From positions 310,001 to 374,000 of the forward strand of contig LATX02000201.1 in NCBI GenBank assembly GCA_001466705.2: a DNA stretch of 64,000 nucleotides. The letters run 5' to 3'. This DNA is from Moniliophthora roreri (lineage: Eukaryota; Basidiomycota; Agaricomycetes; Agaricales; Marasmiaceae). Below are positions 22,621 through 34,700 of this stretch, piece by piece. A model generated the notes under the pieces. That model was not told the DNA's origin and did not search any database. It worked only from the letters and a program-made list of their open reading frames with translations. A program made the position numbers and the translations under genes. Each line of letters opens with the position of its first letter. Position 1 is the first letter of the stretch.

Positions 22621-23661
22621 CCGAGCCAGGAGGCGACCGAAAGTAAGTTTGGTAGGCTTCGTGTGATGAGCCGGCGGGAATTAAGACAATGAAGCATGCG
22701 AAAAAAATGGCTAGGAAGAGCACCACCCTGATACGGATACGGACACTGTTGAGTGCTCAGAGGGAGTGAAGGTGGAAGGAAAGGAGAATCTATAGGTGCG
22801 TTGAGGAGGACAGACAAAAAGAAGTAGCGAACGGCTGGCGATTTGTCACAGCCACTTGTCATGTCCAAATTCCAGGACCCATCTATCGAAACGGTGATTT
22901 TGGCTTGAAATCTAACGCTATTTCGAGTTGAATGAGTAAAATAAGATAAAATAGCATGGAGATTTTATGATTGTCGCGAGAGTTGCACTCACCGCTGCCG
23001 GTATTCCGAATCCAGATGAGCAACACCTTTCTGACAGATCTAACATAGAACTTTCTGTTGCTCTTTCCTAGCTCTTTTCTTTGGCCTGAGGGGTTGAGTG
23101 AGCCGTTCTTCATGGTGCTATGTATTGAGCTACAAAAGTTTGTTCTTGGGGACTGGCGTCGTTAAGTTGCATACATGAGAGTCGGATCAAAGTTGGATGA
23201 CGCGATGACGATGCGCCTGACATTTTCGCGAGCGGCGATGGAAGCGTTCCCTATTACTTGTCTGTTACTCTCACCGCGACGCAATCTTGGTGAATTCCGC
23301 AAAATTATGCGCGTGTCTTCCCAGCTCCAGCCCCGTGCAAAGCCTCAGCTACATGGGTAGTACGTAAATTTCTATGTTCCTGCGTAGTGAGCAGCGATAA
23401 TCCGAGCCGCTAGACACTTTACTAGGTAAGAGTAGAAACAGCTAAAATTGTTCTAATCATGGATTGGCTTTTTGAGATCTTCATGCCTATGTGGGTGTAG
23501 GTATGTTCCGAAGATGTCGTAAAGAAGTTGAATTCAAAGTGCCTGTTACATCCTGTGATTGGGATTTTCAGTGCCAGTAAAGATATCTGAAAGAGGGCGT
23601 ACCCTAACCTCATCCTAACCTCCTTATCGGTCAGCATACCATGTAGTACTTTATTCATTCT
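22621..23661. other. No gene seen
   Basis: A minus-strand frame at 22883-23113 (MKNGSLNPSGQRKELGKSNR...) is basic, ends near a donor-like GTGAGT and lies upstream of the GT15 relic, so it could be its 5' exon, but nothing ties it to the family. About 23165-23300 shares an interrupted similarity with 27120-27250, in direct orientation. Confidence 0.3.
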
Positions 23662-26600
23662 CCCCAGCTTTGCAACCCCGACACATTATAATGTTCCCGC
23701 TATCTTGTAAGGCCTTGATGAATGATAATTGTTCCTGTCCTTTTTGCAAGCATACCTTGGAACGAACAATAATTCGCCCTGGGTGCGAATAATAAGTGGG
23801 AGACCAGGAAACGCCAGCAATGCCAAATTCGGCAGTTACGCGTTATGACACATGGACATTTTCCACGGTTGGATGCTTGCTTCCTCCTTTCACGTCCCTT
23901 CCTGTCATGTAGTGTTGTACGGTACGTATCCTTGTTATCTCAATGTCTCCTGCAATCTGTACTTACACTTTATCATAGCACCACCAAATTCTACCCCTAC
24001 GTCGCATTATCATTCGTCCAGTAGCGCCCAGCGGTCTCATTATCATTATTCTCTACACCGTGGCGTGTACCATTTATAATTCATAGATACTTGCACTCAT
24101 TTTTATTCTCTCCCTAACCCCTTACCATATACAGCCACTCATGCACCACGTCTCTAGCCCTGCTGGCTCAAGAGTGACTACGGCAATGTGAAATTTGTTC
24201 ATTATGGATGCTATTGACCAGCATTGCATTATTATTCAGTATCATCTGACCTCTTCTCGTATCCAGTGCCCCACCGCATCATTTGAACCCGAACCTTCAC
24301 GTCAATTGGTGCGCCTTATTATCATTCTCCTGCACATTGCCTCATTATAATTTACACCTTTCAGATGTCTCGGCTGCCTCCGTGAACCTTAACTCTCTTC
24401 GGGCTGTACAGTTCTCGGAATCACCCAAGCATATATTTCAACCAACTCGTGGGGCCCCCGAAGCACCATCCTTGACATTTCTCCCATCCCACCGCAGGAG
24501 GGTAGTCAGTACCATCACTTGGGCAGACAGCGAGGAGGTAACAATGTTGATTGGAAGGTGCGTCTCATATCGTTTTTTGCGTGCCCATTGAACTGACAAA
24601 TTGGTTGTTATCTAATGTAGTACCGATCCTGCTGAAACATGAGGCATCGAAGACATGTATACCCATCGTACAAATATTATCCCTTGCTCTTGCTATGCTT
24701 CGCATTCTACCTATCACTACTCAATATAACATATCCTATTTCCATTGTAGAAAATGACATACCTGGTTTATAACGTATGTTCTTGAGCCCTCGGAACTTC
24801 CGTTCTCGTGGTTTACACTTTTTTGGGTATGGAAATATTCCCCTGAAGCCTTCAGGCAATACAAGCAACATTGAATGACTCTCAGCTGCAGTTTGGTTTC
24901 TCAGCGGAGGTCGATAAGCGTCGCATGTGCATATCTCATTAGTGTTGTCAAATTTGGAAATATTAATTGCCTTTTTTGGTTGGCTCTTACCCGTTATGGT
25001 AAGAATGCTTGGGGAGACTGGCTGTAGTTTCAGATATCCTGCGCGTGTGCGCGAACGTCCACGGGCTACAGGTATGGATTGAACAACTTCCAATGCTTTT
25101 TGACATGATATTCAGTTGACTCTGTTGCTAGCGTGGGAGGGGATAACTTTGCAGCTATTGAGACGTACAAATTGTAAGTAAAGTGCGAATGAAAGCCTTT
25201 CTGAGCTTGCGTGCCGCTTGACGTTTTCATTTGAGGATCTAATAGCACCAGGAGCACTCAGTTGGTCCTCTTTTATGTTCCGACTCGAATGGTAATGTTT
25301 GCTAAGTCTGCAAATGGTGTGGTGGATATGTACGAGGAAAGTTCCTCCCGAAAACTAATTCCGATGAGCCGGACGTAGTTCAATCCCGAGCGTTTATTCA
25401 GCGCTTGTGGAATTTGTACCCCATTCTTGTCTCGAGAGTGGCCTTCCCCAAACAATTCAGGAATCCTTGATGAACGTTACATAGAAGGTAGATAGGCGCT
25501 GTACAGGATGAAGACTAATCAGTAAATCACCTCACGAAGGCTCAGGAATGGTCGTTTTTGTAGTCCTGTCGAGGGTTCACAGCGAGCATGTGGAAGTGGA
25601 ATGATGGGAGAAGTGTATATTGGATATATATGTACAAGGTGGGTTCTCTACACAGCATGGGTGGTACCAGGGAGAAAGACCTGTCATCATTGGTATTGGG
25701 GCAAACGACAGTGTGAATTCCAAAGGACGAGCAGAGCCACCATGGATGCGACTGAATACCTGATGCAGATTCGATTCTCAATGACTGAAAATAAAAGTAA
25801 CCAGTCAGTTTATTAAATATATGGATAAAGTAGAGCACACACACCTTTAATCCCTTCAAAATACCCAACTCTTAGCGCAATTGCATCCAAGGCCCGAATA
25901 TTGAGTGTCAATCGTCCATGTTGGGCTGGTCGCTGCGAGATGTAAGGCTGGGCTTCGAGATATGTTCCCGGTCATTGCCGAGTACTATACAGCTGAAAAT
26001 CTTCAAGGTTCAAGCCACCGGCAACGACCGAAAACAGTGCACCGGAAGCAGCCAAGGCATAGAAACACTGATAATGAGACTGGATCTGTAAAATAGTGAA
26101 TAACACGTACCTTAGACTCCAAGAAATGAAGTTCGATGCAACATAGGATGCAGGCGATGAAATAAGGAAGTTTCGCTTGTGATTGCTGGCTGTCAAGGGC
26201 TATTCATAGATGAGCGCTGGGGTTGTATTAACCGGGGTCAAATGATAATGAGTCCGGTATCCGGAGTAGGGGAGCTGAGTACCAATGATAATGAGCCTAG
26301 GTCAAACAGAATGATAAATCGTACGTGCCTAGGAACCGAAGAAACATCAAAGATCGAATAATAATTTGCACACTGAGGGTGAATGATAATGAGACGGAAT
26401 CTACCAAAACTGGCAATCAGGACGTGCCCACCCTGATAATTATGCACACTTACCAATGAACAGCAGTGGGGCCATAGGGGTGTGATCATGATTAGACAGT
26501 GTACTAGAGATACCAATAAATAGATCAGCGAACAAATGGGAGGATAGAGGACAATGCTGTACATGGGAGAAGGGAAGGAGAATAATAAAGGTACCCTGAC

Positions 26601-26662
26601 ACGGCAATGATGTGCGGTGGTTAGGGTGCGCATTATAACGTGTCGGGGTTGCAAAGCTGGGG
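23662..26662. mobile_element. 3-kb structure bounded by a 32-bp inverted repeat
   Basis: Positions 23662-23693 and the reverse complement of 26631-26662 match at 31 of 32 bases (CCCCAGCTTTGCAACCCCGA...). The inner flanks carry a short motif in opposite orientations: CTCATTATCATT at 24036-24047 (and variants at 24005 and 24315) on the left, and AATGATAATGAG at 26241-26252, 26284-26295 and 26382-26393 on the right. No transposase-like ORF lies inside. A non-autonomous inverted-repeat transposon, or two opposed copies of one repeat, would explain this. No target duplication was found at the outer edges. Confidence 0.5.
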
Positions 26663-26779
26663 CGAATTATATAAAATCTACATGGACTGCTCTATCGGTC
26701 GAGGTATCCTGGGGCCTGAATCCACAAAGCTGGCATCGGTGACATGGGTGCACTGTAGAAGTGTGGAATGACAAGTACC

Positions 26780-27090
26780 TGAGCCTGCCTTCTTGACCAA
26801 CGAGCGGAAGTCGGGCCCGGGCCGTCCTCTTGTCATGATTACTGAATCTTCAACTTCTCGGGACGTCCCCATTTCGCCTTCCCTAAAGACGCTTACATTT
26901 GTTGATTCGTCCGACTCTATCCATATCAACGGTCCAGCAAGCTCTTCTGATATCATATCGTGGAGAATTTGACCCGGGACGGAAACAGCTCAAAGCGTCG
27001 AAAGCGTCACTTTCTGGCGTCGGAGAAGATGATCGAATAGTGCTGGGGGAGAGGTGGTTGAATTCTGCATCTCCATGGGACGGCACTGAC
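26780..27090 (+). pseudogene. 5' fragment of the Pro/Gln-rich repeat family (copy 4)
   Basis: Shares the GACCAACGAGCGGAAGTCGG block and the following CCTTCCCTAAAGACGCTTAC...TTGATTC and CAAAGCGTCGAAAGCG segments with 6780-7020, 14190-14430 and 31960-32160. Only the front of the unit is present. No protein can be inferred. Confidence 0.5.
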
Positions 27091-27439
27091 TGACTGAATG
27101 CAATTGCGGTGTCGCTGGTGCAGCCGATGAGAGTGAAGGAAAACAATGACGCGATGACGCGGCTGCTTACGCGAGCGGCGACGACTTTCTCTATCACTCT
27201 CACCTCCGACTTAACCCAAGCATGGTAGATTTCACAAAAATTTGCAGTGATTACTACTAATGTGCTGATAGCGCTTGGAAGTAGGGATCCGGTGTCGATA
27301 GGTATTTGGCAGGTGATTCAGGGTACTCACCGAACCGTAAAGCCCTAGGAAATGTTCTTTCGTAAGTCCATATACAGCAAACTACGTTTTCTGATTCCTG
27401 TGTATTCATGCTAATAATATGATGATCTCGCATTCAGAT

Positions 27440-28270
27440 GATCCAACGTGGCAAATGGCAAGTCTCCGACAATGCTCGCCAAACATACGATCTGGAAGGC
27501 AAGGTTGCCAGTGCCATCGGAGCTGGGCCCTGGCCGAATCGGTCGTCACATCCTTGAAAAATAGGTGCTTCTCAACACTAAGGAGGACCTTTATTACGAA
27601 TGCTTTTCTTCCGGCTGAGACTGAAGAGTCATTGGATGCGCGTCAAGTTGAGGAGGTTGAGGTATGTTGTGTTCATTATTCATATTTTGGCACTCGTTGA
27701 CATTGTACGACTCAGGACTTCGTCTCCCAATGCGATGTCGTCACAGTAAATGCACTGCTACACAAAGGTACTCGAGGATTGATCAACAAATGGCTGCTAT
27801 CCAAGTTCAAGCCCAATGCATGAATCATCAATACTGCTCGTGGTGCGATCTGCAATAAGATGTTTTCGCTCGTGCGCTTGCTAACGGATTTCAGGTCATG
27901 CTGGTACGTACTCAATCCACATGAAAACTGCATATCCACATTCTTACTTGTATTCGCTGTAATAGGTGATCTATGGAACGTTCAGCCGGCTCCCAAGGAC
28001 CACATTTGACGCACGATCAAAAACCCTCTGGTGATGGAATGGTACTCCATTACTCGGGTACAACTCTTTGATGCATTGATGCACCAGCCCGATATGCAGC
28101 TGGAACGAAGAGTATTCTCAAAAGCTACCTTGATGGTAAGCCGGAGGAGCCTCAGAATGGGATTGTGGGGTTGAGTAAGCAGTTCTCGTGTGATGAGATA
28201 TGAATAGTAGTTGATGGACTTCGATGGGCAGGCAAATATGAGACCAAGGCGTATGGACAGCAATAAAGCT
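27440..28270 (+). pseudogene. Decayed NAD-dependent formate dehydrogenase gene
   Basis: Translated pieces in changing frames match the NAD-dependent formate dehydrogenase family in order: GKWQVSDNARQTYDLEGKVA, an IGAGPGRIGRHIL nucleotide-binding loop (with an insertion), [34 protein letters not shown] then a stop, INTARGAICN, GDLWNVQPAPKDH then a stop, HYSGTTL, ARYAAGTKSILKSYLDGKPE, and KYETKAYGQ ending near 28265. The catalytic DxWxxQPAPxDHPW and HYSGTTLDAQ regions are interrupted. The N-terminal third is absent or unrecognisable. Stops and frame changes rule out function. Confidence 0.85.
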
Positions 28271-28413
28271 TGAGCATCGTACCAGGCCATCTTGAGGCCG
28301 TCGCAGACTTGTCTAGAAGAGCGTATTTATTTCGCGTTGTACAGTATCAGTTGTAAACTCTTAAAATCAAACCAAACAGAAGCTAGGCCCTACCCCTGGA
28401 GTGGTGTATCTGT

Positions 28414-29968
28414 CTATCTTTGTGCCTCAACATCAGTAGCAGCCTGACTCTCGGTATTCCTGTCCCGAGAAATATCAATAACACCATGAGAGCTAACTCC
28501 AGCTCCGTCGTGCTCGTCCTGAATATCAGTCATCGATATTTGGCTGCTGCTATCCTCAATACTAATTCCGAGGCTCATTCGCACAATGACAAGAGTCGGT
28601 GCAATACCCTAGATGATGCGATGGTGTTAGTGAATATGAGATATGTGAGGATACTCACTACAACTTGGTGGAGTGAGTCCCGAGCAATTGCTAGCAATGT
28701 AGACTCAGAAGTTATAGTAAGCCATGGCAACTCTCTCAAAACAATAGATGAGACAGGGATAAGCACAACAGGATATAGCAATCCTGACTCCAGCCTAGTG
28801 TTCAAACTGTCATGTGAGAGCATTTGGATAATGAAGATATGACTTACGTTGTGGCAAAAGCTGTCCTGTACATTTTGTTTACATCTTTCCCCGTATACTT
28901 CATAACCTTTCGGCTTATATACAATATTCTGGCAGCTGGAACTCTGTCAGACACAATTGTACAGTAGCCCTGAGTGAAAACAAACCTAGCAAGACCGTCA
29001 ACAATAAGTTTGTAAAGAGTGCCCCAAGGAGGAAAACTGCATAGTTGCGGAATTCTTGCGAATTTGGCATGTCCCTGGCGAAAATACCCGAAGATATATT
29101 AAGAGATGCTTGAATGAGTGCAACAACTGGAAACACTGCAGAAGGATAAGAAATATAAGCCAGTCAATCCATAGAGGCAGGGACACTTACCGTTGGTAGC
29201 TACACACAACAAGGCTGGTACAATGATGACTTTCTTCCGCTGCCCCCATAACAGGTAGCACCGCCATATCTACAGTGCACATCATGATGAAGAGCTCTCC
29301 AGCTGTTCAGCTTATTTTCTTACCAGAATTATATCTGCAACAGTGCTATAACAAAGTCAAAACTTTAAGGACATGCATAGAAGAGGAAAACACAAAGATT
29401 ACATACTTTGAACACATCAACAGTGCCATCCTGGTCAGAACCAAATCTGAAAGGATATCAAATTGACTGATCAAGTTAGTGCCACATTTGAAACAGTCAA
29501 TAAATAAAAGCTACCTTAGACCCCAAGGAGAATCCACTATTGAAAACCCCAATCCCAAATTAAGTTCAATAGTCTGCATGGACTCTGCAAGAGCATGATC
29601 TGTCTCGCCCAAAATGACAAGTGTAGCAATAATGAGGGATGCAGTGGCAAATCCAAAGAGGAGGATCATCAACAAGCGGAGCAAGCGGTATCAGCTGGAG
29701 TGCTGCTTGGAGAGAATCTGCATACATATTCCGAACAGAACAGCATAGACACCTGTTAGAAGCATGAGCATCCACAACATTATGACCATTGTTGGATTGT
29801 CGAGAGGGGATATGATCTCACCGTATAGTACGTACTGTGTCTATGGCCTTGTTTAGATCACAGGGGAGCAGAGAATGTAGTGGTACTCACAATGAATATG
29901 ATTGCAAGGCGGCGTACAGGCTGGAGCATACTATTGGCAAGGATATAGGGCATTGAGTCACCATCCAT
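28414..29968 (-). pseudogene. Multi-pass membrane protein of the mushroom receptor-like family, damaged
   Basis: From ATG 29968: exon 29968..29891 (MDGDSMPYILANSMLQPVRR...), exon 29840..29515 (YGEIISPLDNPTMVIMLWML, LLTGVYAVLFGICMQIL), then downstream exons with IWRCYLLWGQRKKVIIVPAL, FPVVALIQASLNISSGIFAR, LLGALFTNLLLTVL, GRILYISRKVMKYTGKDVNK and GLLYPVVLIPVSSIVL, ending SQAATDVEAQR. The xYRCYxxWxxRKKVxxVP motif after three helices is typical of a large, functionally unassigned agaricomycete seven-helix family. Two problems: an in-frame TGA at 29691-29693, and exons 29446..29407 and 29345..29324 join out of frame by one. Probably a young pseudogene; sequence errors are possible. Confidence 0.65.
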
Positions 29969-31954
29969 GTTCAGGATATTTTCTTGTATTCATTAAAACA
30001 CTCACCAATTTATATACAATGGCAGGTACCAATCCAGTGGACATGTTACCTCAGACCATGCTTAATGGAGGCTGGGTTGAGTATTCACTGACCACCTGAG
30101 CCTTGTCGCCACAGCTCGGCAAAGTTAGATGACCTATATATCGCTGAGGATAGAACTTCCATGACACCTAGAATGTGGCGCGCAAAGAGTTATGCCAGTT
30201 ACCTGTACATGTGACAATAATTTTAGGGCATCAGGCTGGATGAAAGTTTGTACTAAGCACAGCATAGGCTTCTCCTCACCGTAAAGTCTGGCTAAAATGA
30301 TCAGCATGACTCACCTTGACTAGTGCCGCTGACAATAGTTGTTGGAAAATTGGGCGATGTGATTCTTCCCAATTTGGAGGCCATCGCCGTATTAGGCGCC
30401 CATCCGGACCGCGTATTTTTTTGTGGTTATAGTATGAGTCCGTATATACAACCCAGTACATGTGCATAGAAGCTCGTCTAGGCATTGATATCAGACAGAA
30501 TGATAATGGGCAGTTCACCTTCCTTAATTGCAATCCGAACGTGTGATTCTATAACTGCTATATTATTAATGTTAGACGGGCTAGCATTGATATATAGAGC
30601 CAGATTTTGACCGCAGTTATACTTACTCCCTGTCAGTCTTGATTAAGCTTGGTTGCTCCAGGGTCTGCAGAACTTTCCAGCTATTCCGAAAATCGTAGGA
30701 ACTCAAAACTTCGACCAATCCTATTCCCACCCCACAATTGCCTTCCAACTAAGGAAGATATCTGAGCGTTGGCGCTTGCGTTGCATTGAGCGCCCCACAA
30801 CTGAATGGGAGCACCTCAGTGCGAGTCGTATGCCAGGTGTCAAGCCAGACATGATCCACGATACCCCGTTTTCTTGCTTCTATGCCAAGAGGTCCACCCG
30901 ATTGGAATCTCGGACATTTACAGCAGGGGGGGGGGGCCTCTGACAGATGTCTGCCACTGACTGTATGGAAAACATAGTGCTGTAGAACTGTCATATTTTA
31001 GCATGAAAATGAGTCTACTATCAGATTTCCCGCTACCGAAAACATAGAAGTCAATACCAAAATCATCTTGGTATGATAAGAATTCGACGAGAAATCATAG
31101 AACATGGGAGACCAACGTTTGGGCAAGACGCACGCCGTCTGTCAAAGATTCCCCCGCCACACCCGCGATTGCTGCTGAAAATTTTCATCGTGTAACGCGG
31201 CGGCGACGCGATTGACGCGTCTGCCTGCGTTACTTTATTATTGTCGAATATCCTTGGTGTATATATTCGTTTTCTGGTAAATCTTGTATATTTCTAGCTT
31301 GAACGATCCAATCCATTGTTGAAAACATACAAGTGACATATCAACATCAATTTCCTTTTTTTTTAATGACATCTGACGATACCTGATGAAAAAATGAGCG
31401 GATTGGACTAACTGTTTGAAGTATCGACCTGCGTCAACAGACGCCAACCAGTGTCGATATATAGACTTCCGCTGATGCCAGTTGACGTCCTTCGACGTAT
31501 TGGGGAAGAATCGATAGAAATCAATCAGGATCAGCCTGGGTCAGCAGATTTCTCACTGGGCCAGTCCGCCCCCGCCCATCCCCCGCCTCGTATAAGCTAC
31601 ACGGGATCCATCATCCCACAACGGCGGGAGTTGCTGGCGCCGTCTTGAAGCGAGCTCATCCCCCAAAGGAGACGGTCGAATTCGGAGTGAACCAGAACTT
31701 TTCAAAGTCGCTACACGTAACTATGAAACTCCACAATACCCATATTGAACTCTACGTACATAAAAGTCAATGTTCATTTCTCAAAAGATTCCCTCCACCC
31801 GCCCCACCACAGGTGTCAGATTTTGCGGGAGATGATCGATGATCGACGAGTTGCGCCCTCGCCCACACGACACTAGCGGAAAATCTCTAGTGAAGGTCGA
31901 ATGGGGACCCACAACCTAACTCAGGGTGAGTTGACCCTGGTCCCGAGCGGGGCC
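29969..31954. other. No gene seen; G9-10 tract near 30928
   Basis: Several ORFs of 60-100 codons lie on both strands, but none shows a motif, a start context or splice partners. The minus-strand frame at 30276-30533 is the longest. Splice-like GTGAGT and TAG signals occur without coding support. A run of guanines sits near 30928-30937. Confidence 0.4.
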
Positions 31955-32545
31955 TCAGCTTCTTTGACCGACAAGCGGAAGCCGGGCCCAGGCCAGCCTG
32001 TCGTCACTGATCTTCGTTCCCACTCGTCTCGCCTTCCCCACGTCTGTTGAATTAACCCAGTCCTGACCCAGTCTATCCATCCAGCAAGCTCTCCCTGATT
32101 ATCGTATCGCGAAAATCCTGATTCGGGATGGAAATAGCTCAAAGTATCGAAAGTTTTGACTCCGAGAAAGCAGAATCGAATTATGTGCAGAGGGTGAGTA
32201 AGTTCTGCATTTCCATGCTACGGGGTTGACAGGATGCAATTATAGATTATGTACAACTACCAATCGTGCACCTCTTCAACAATGAGAAGAGAAAGTCTGG
32301 ATAATCTAGAGTCTTTAGGGCAAAAAAGCGAGGGGTTTTCTGTCATGGAGGATCATTTGCTCTATGGGGTGTTTGGTGAAATATGGTGAGTAGTGCATTT
32401 TCCTTCGAGTTTAACTTCATATCTGATCTAGTATAGTTTTGACCCTGTCCCAATAACCTGGAAGCCCACCTCATAAGCGTGGAAGACACAACCAATCAGA
32501 ACTCACGCGACCTGAAAATTCGAACCATCTGCTGCGACTCCCAGC
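31955..32545 (+). pseudogene. Pro/Gln-rich repeat family, 5' part (copy 5)
   Basis: Follows copies 2 and 3 from GCTTCTTTGACCGACAAGCG through GCGAGGGGTTTTCTGTCATG, the intron-like GTGAGTAGTGCATTTTCC, and CTCATAAGCGTGGAAGACAC to CATCTGCTGCGACTCCCAGC, then stops abruptly at about 32545. Only the 5' unit is present, as in copy 4, which suggests recombination or insertion end points inside the unit. Confidence 0.55.
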
Positions 32546-33255
32546 GAGAGAAACTGTAGGCTTGACAGTTCATCCCTTTCTATCCACGATTCACGACAGG
32601 GTGGATTACTATACTTGCGTGGCCGTCTAGAGTTGGCAAGGTCGAATCCCGGGACTGTCAGACACCAAGCCGGTAATCGGTTGTCGTGTAGCAGAGTTTT
32701 CGCTCTTCAGGGAGATTGACTCAACGCTTGACAAGCCATTCGTGCTCTGTGAGTAGCTTTGTAGTTCTGGCCATTCTGCAGTCTAATTTGAACTCGCTTT
32801 AGATAACGCGAGAAAGGCCTTGCCACCGAATACAGAGCACCCATGTCCCGAAGTATTTGTAGCCTGAATTTGAACCTGGAGTCGTTCACTGAGGTCTCGA
32901 GTCAAGGGAATAGTATTCGGGGTGAGCGTGATTCTATCCAAAGGTTCAGGTACGCTAACCTAATCGGTTCTAGTAAGATTTCAAGATAAGAATGACGAAG
33001 TGACTGCTAGCAACATCCAGGATTTTGCATTGCTATTGCCAGTTCTCGTCGAAAAATTGGGCTTCATTTCGCCATAAAGCCCTGTATCGTGGAAAGCAGA
33101 ATTTCGCTGATTGTTGTCCAAATTGGTGCAGTGGGCACGGTTATGTTCGTCACGTCCATTATCCTCGATTCTGGAGTCACGGTCCGCGCGTTTATTAAGT
33201 TCAACTTCCGCCGTAAGACGCATCGTCTTCTCCTTACCACCATCTACGACTCATC
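32546..33255. other. No gene seen; upstream region of the next gene
   Basis: Short frames on both strands (32707-32889 minus, 32981-33223 minus) lack recognisable motifs. The last 200 bases probably contain the promoter and 5' leader of the zinc-binding protein gene that starts at 33256. No TATA box was identified. Confidence 0.35.
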
Positions 33256-34700
33256 ATGTCCAATAACTCATTCTCAGCTGCCGTTGAAAACGATCTCCAG
33301 GGTATCGAGTACGTTCTGCAATTGATCTTCTAGTTGTTTCTGTGCTGACGGTTGTGGCAGCAACCGGATAGCCGATCTTAGTGCCTCCGTCGCCACTGGC
33401 AACGCTGGAGCATACATGGCGTGAGTCTCTATCACTAACTTTCAGCATTATCGATGTTGACTGCGTAAACAGGGAATCAGATGTCATGAGTCTGCACTCT
33501 AGGCCTCGCGTGTTCAACGAAAAAGAAGCTTTAGGTCTTGCGCAAGGTGACGAGTGGCCAGGCGCCCTTGTTTCTGCAACGCATTTGGCCGTGCAAGGAT
33601 CCGTGTATCCTACTCACGACCAACATACTTCGCTGCTTCCTCAACTCAATGCGGCGGTGGATTTCGTGCCCTTCCAAGAGCTGCAACAGTTCGGACCCTC
33701 CCCCAACACCGGTTCTTTTGACTCTACATACTTACCTTCCACCGACTTCCATGTCTCTTGGGGCGATGGGGTTGAAGCATCTCCGACCTTCCAACGTCCT
33801 ACTCGCCCGCTGCCCATCCGTGCTAAATCATGCTACCCAGGTCACCTCGACCATAAAAACGAAATACCCTTCACGCAAGGTTGGCACAACTCCCAATTTC
33901 ACCGTAACGACCACAGCCGCCGTGATGGTTTCTTTGCACCCCAATGCCCGAATGCACCCAGTATACTACCGCGACCAAACGACACTTACACTAATGGGAA
34001 CGATTATCCTTATCAAAACCTCTACGAGTACGGAACGGTTTCTCAAGCGTATTGTCCACAAGGATCTCAGCGGCCATACGAGAATCGATTCGTAAACGCC
34101 GGTCCCAACTCTGTATACCCTACTCATTCCCAACACGAAATCGTCGACCAAACCTTGGATATTACTCATCCGGCACCCTCCAACGTGGATCACGCTCCTC
34201 ATCTCCCAGCTGATCATTACCTCGACGCCACCGCACCCAGTACTTCCAACTCCACCGTGTCAACGCCAGCTTCTTCGTCTTCTGTTACATCAGTGAGCCG
34301 ACCTGCCAGTGGTGAACCAGAAGAAATTCTCTTCGTGACTGAAAACGTCCCCTGTAAATGGGTGATCAGCGAACCGGGAAAACCGAAAAGAACTTGCGGT
34401 CGACTCATCAAACTCAACGAAAACCCCGCCGATCACGCTCGCCATTATCATCCACCTGAATATCGCAAAGTGGGCGGTATCAAGGGACAGTGGTTTTGCA
34501 AATGGGAGGGTTGTCAGAAATGGACCAGTGCGGCCTTGAAAAGGCATCTTGATGGCGACAATCATACAAGGTTGGGCAGGCGAGTTTGTGGAAAGTGCGG
34601 TGGCAGCGAGGCTCGCTTTGAGCGTATCAAGAGGGACCATGCGAAATGTACGCCTGGTGTGACGGAAAAGCCGAGGAAGAAACGAAGATTAGAGGCTTGA
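33256..34700 (+). CDS. Cys/His zinc-binding protein, paralogue 1
   Basis: Exons 33256..33308, 33361..33420 and 33473..34700 join in frame to 446 residues beginning MSNNSFSAAVENDLQGI. The middle is Pro/Ser/Thr/His-rich and likely disordered. The C-terminal region (about 332-430) has three Cys/His modules: CKW...TCGRL...DHARHYH; CKWEGCQKWTSAALKRH...H, a C-x4-C-x11-H classical finger; and CGKCGGSEARFERIKRDHAKC, a C-x2-C-x13-H-x2-C finger. A basic tail, KPRKKRRLEA, looks like a nuclear signal. A DNA-binding regulator is the natural inference, but its targets are unknown. Its paralogue lies convergently at 35094-37547. The 439-codon ORF starting at 33381 reads through the second intron. Confidence 0.85.

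Noticed and set aside
30276..30533. 85-codon minus frame with GPDGRL, reminiscent of an MFS transporter loop.
   Set aside because: No hydrophobic helices on either side and no further transporter motifs in any frame.
32573..32665. Perfect 7-bp end pairing (TGACAGT...ACTGTCA) around a TCGAATCCC-like box, resembling a tRNA gene.
   Set aside because: The D arm and T stem do not pair, the length is wrong and there is no usable anticodon arm. Probably chance or a very degraded tRNA-derived repeat.
33381..33472. Start of the 439-codon ORF (MPPSPLATLEHTW...) as the true start of the zinc-binding protein.
   Set aside because: It reads through a 52-bp intron with GTGAGT donor and AAACAG acceptor; the spliced form from 33256 is in frame and has a better first exon.
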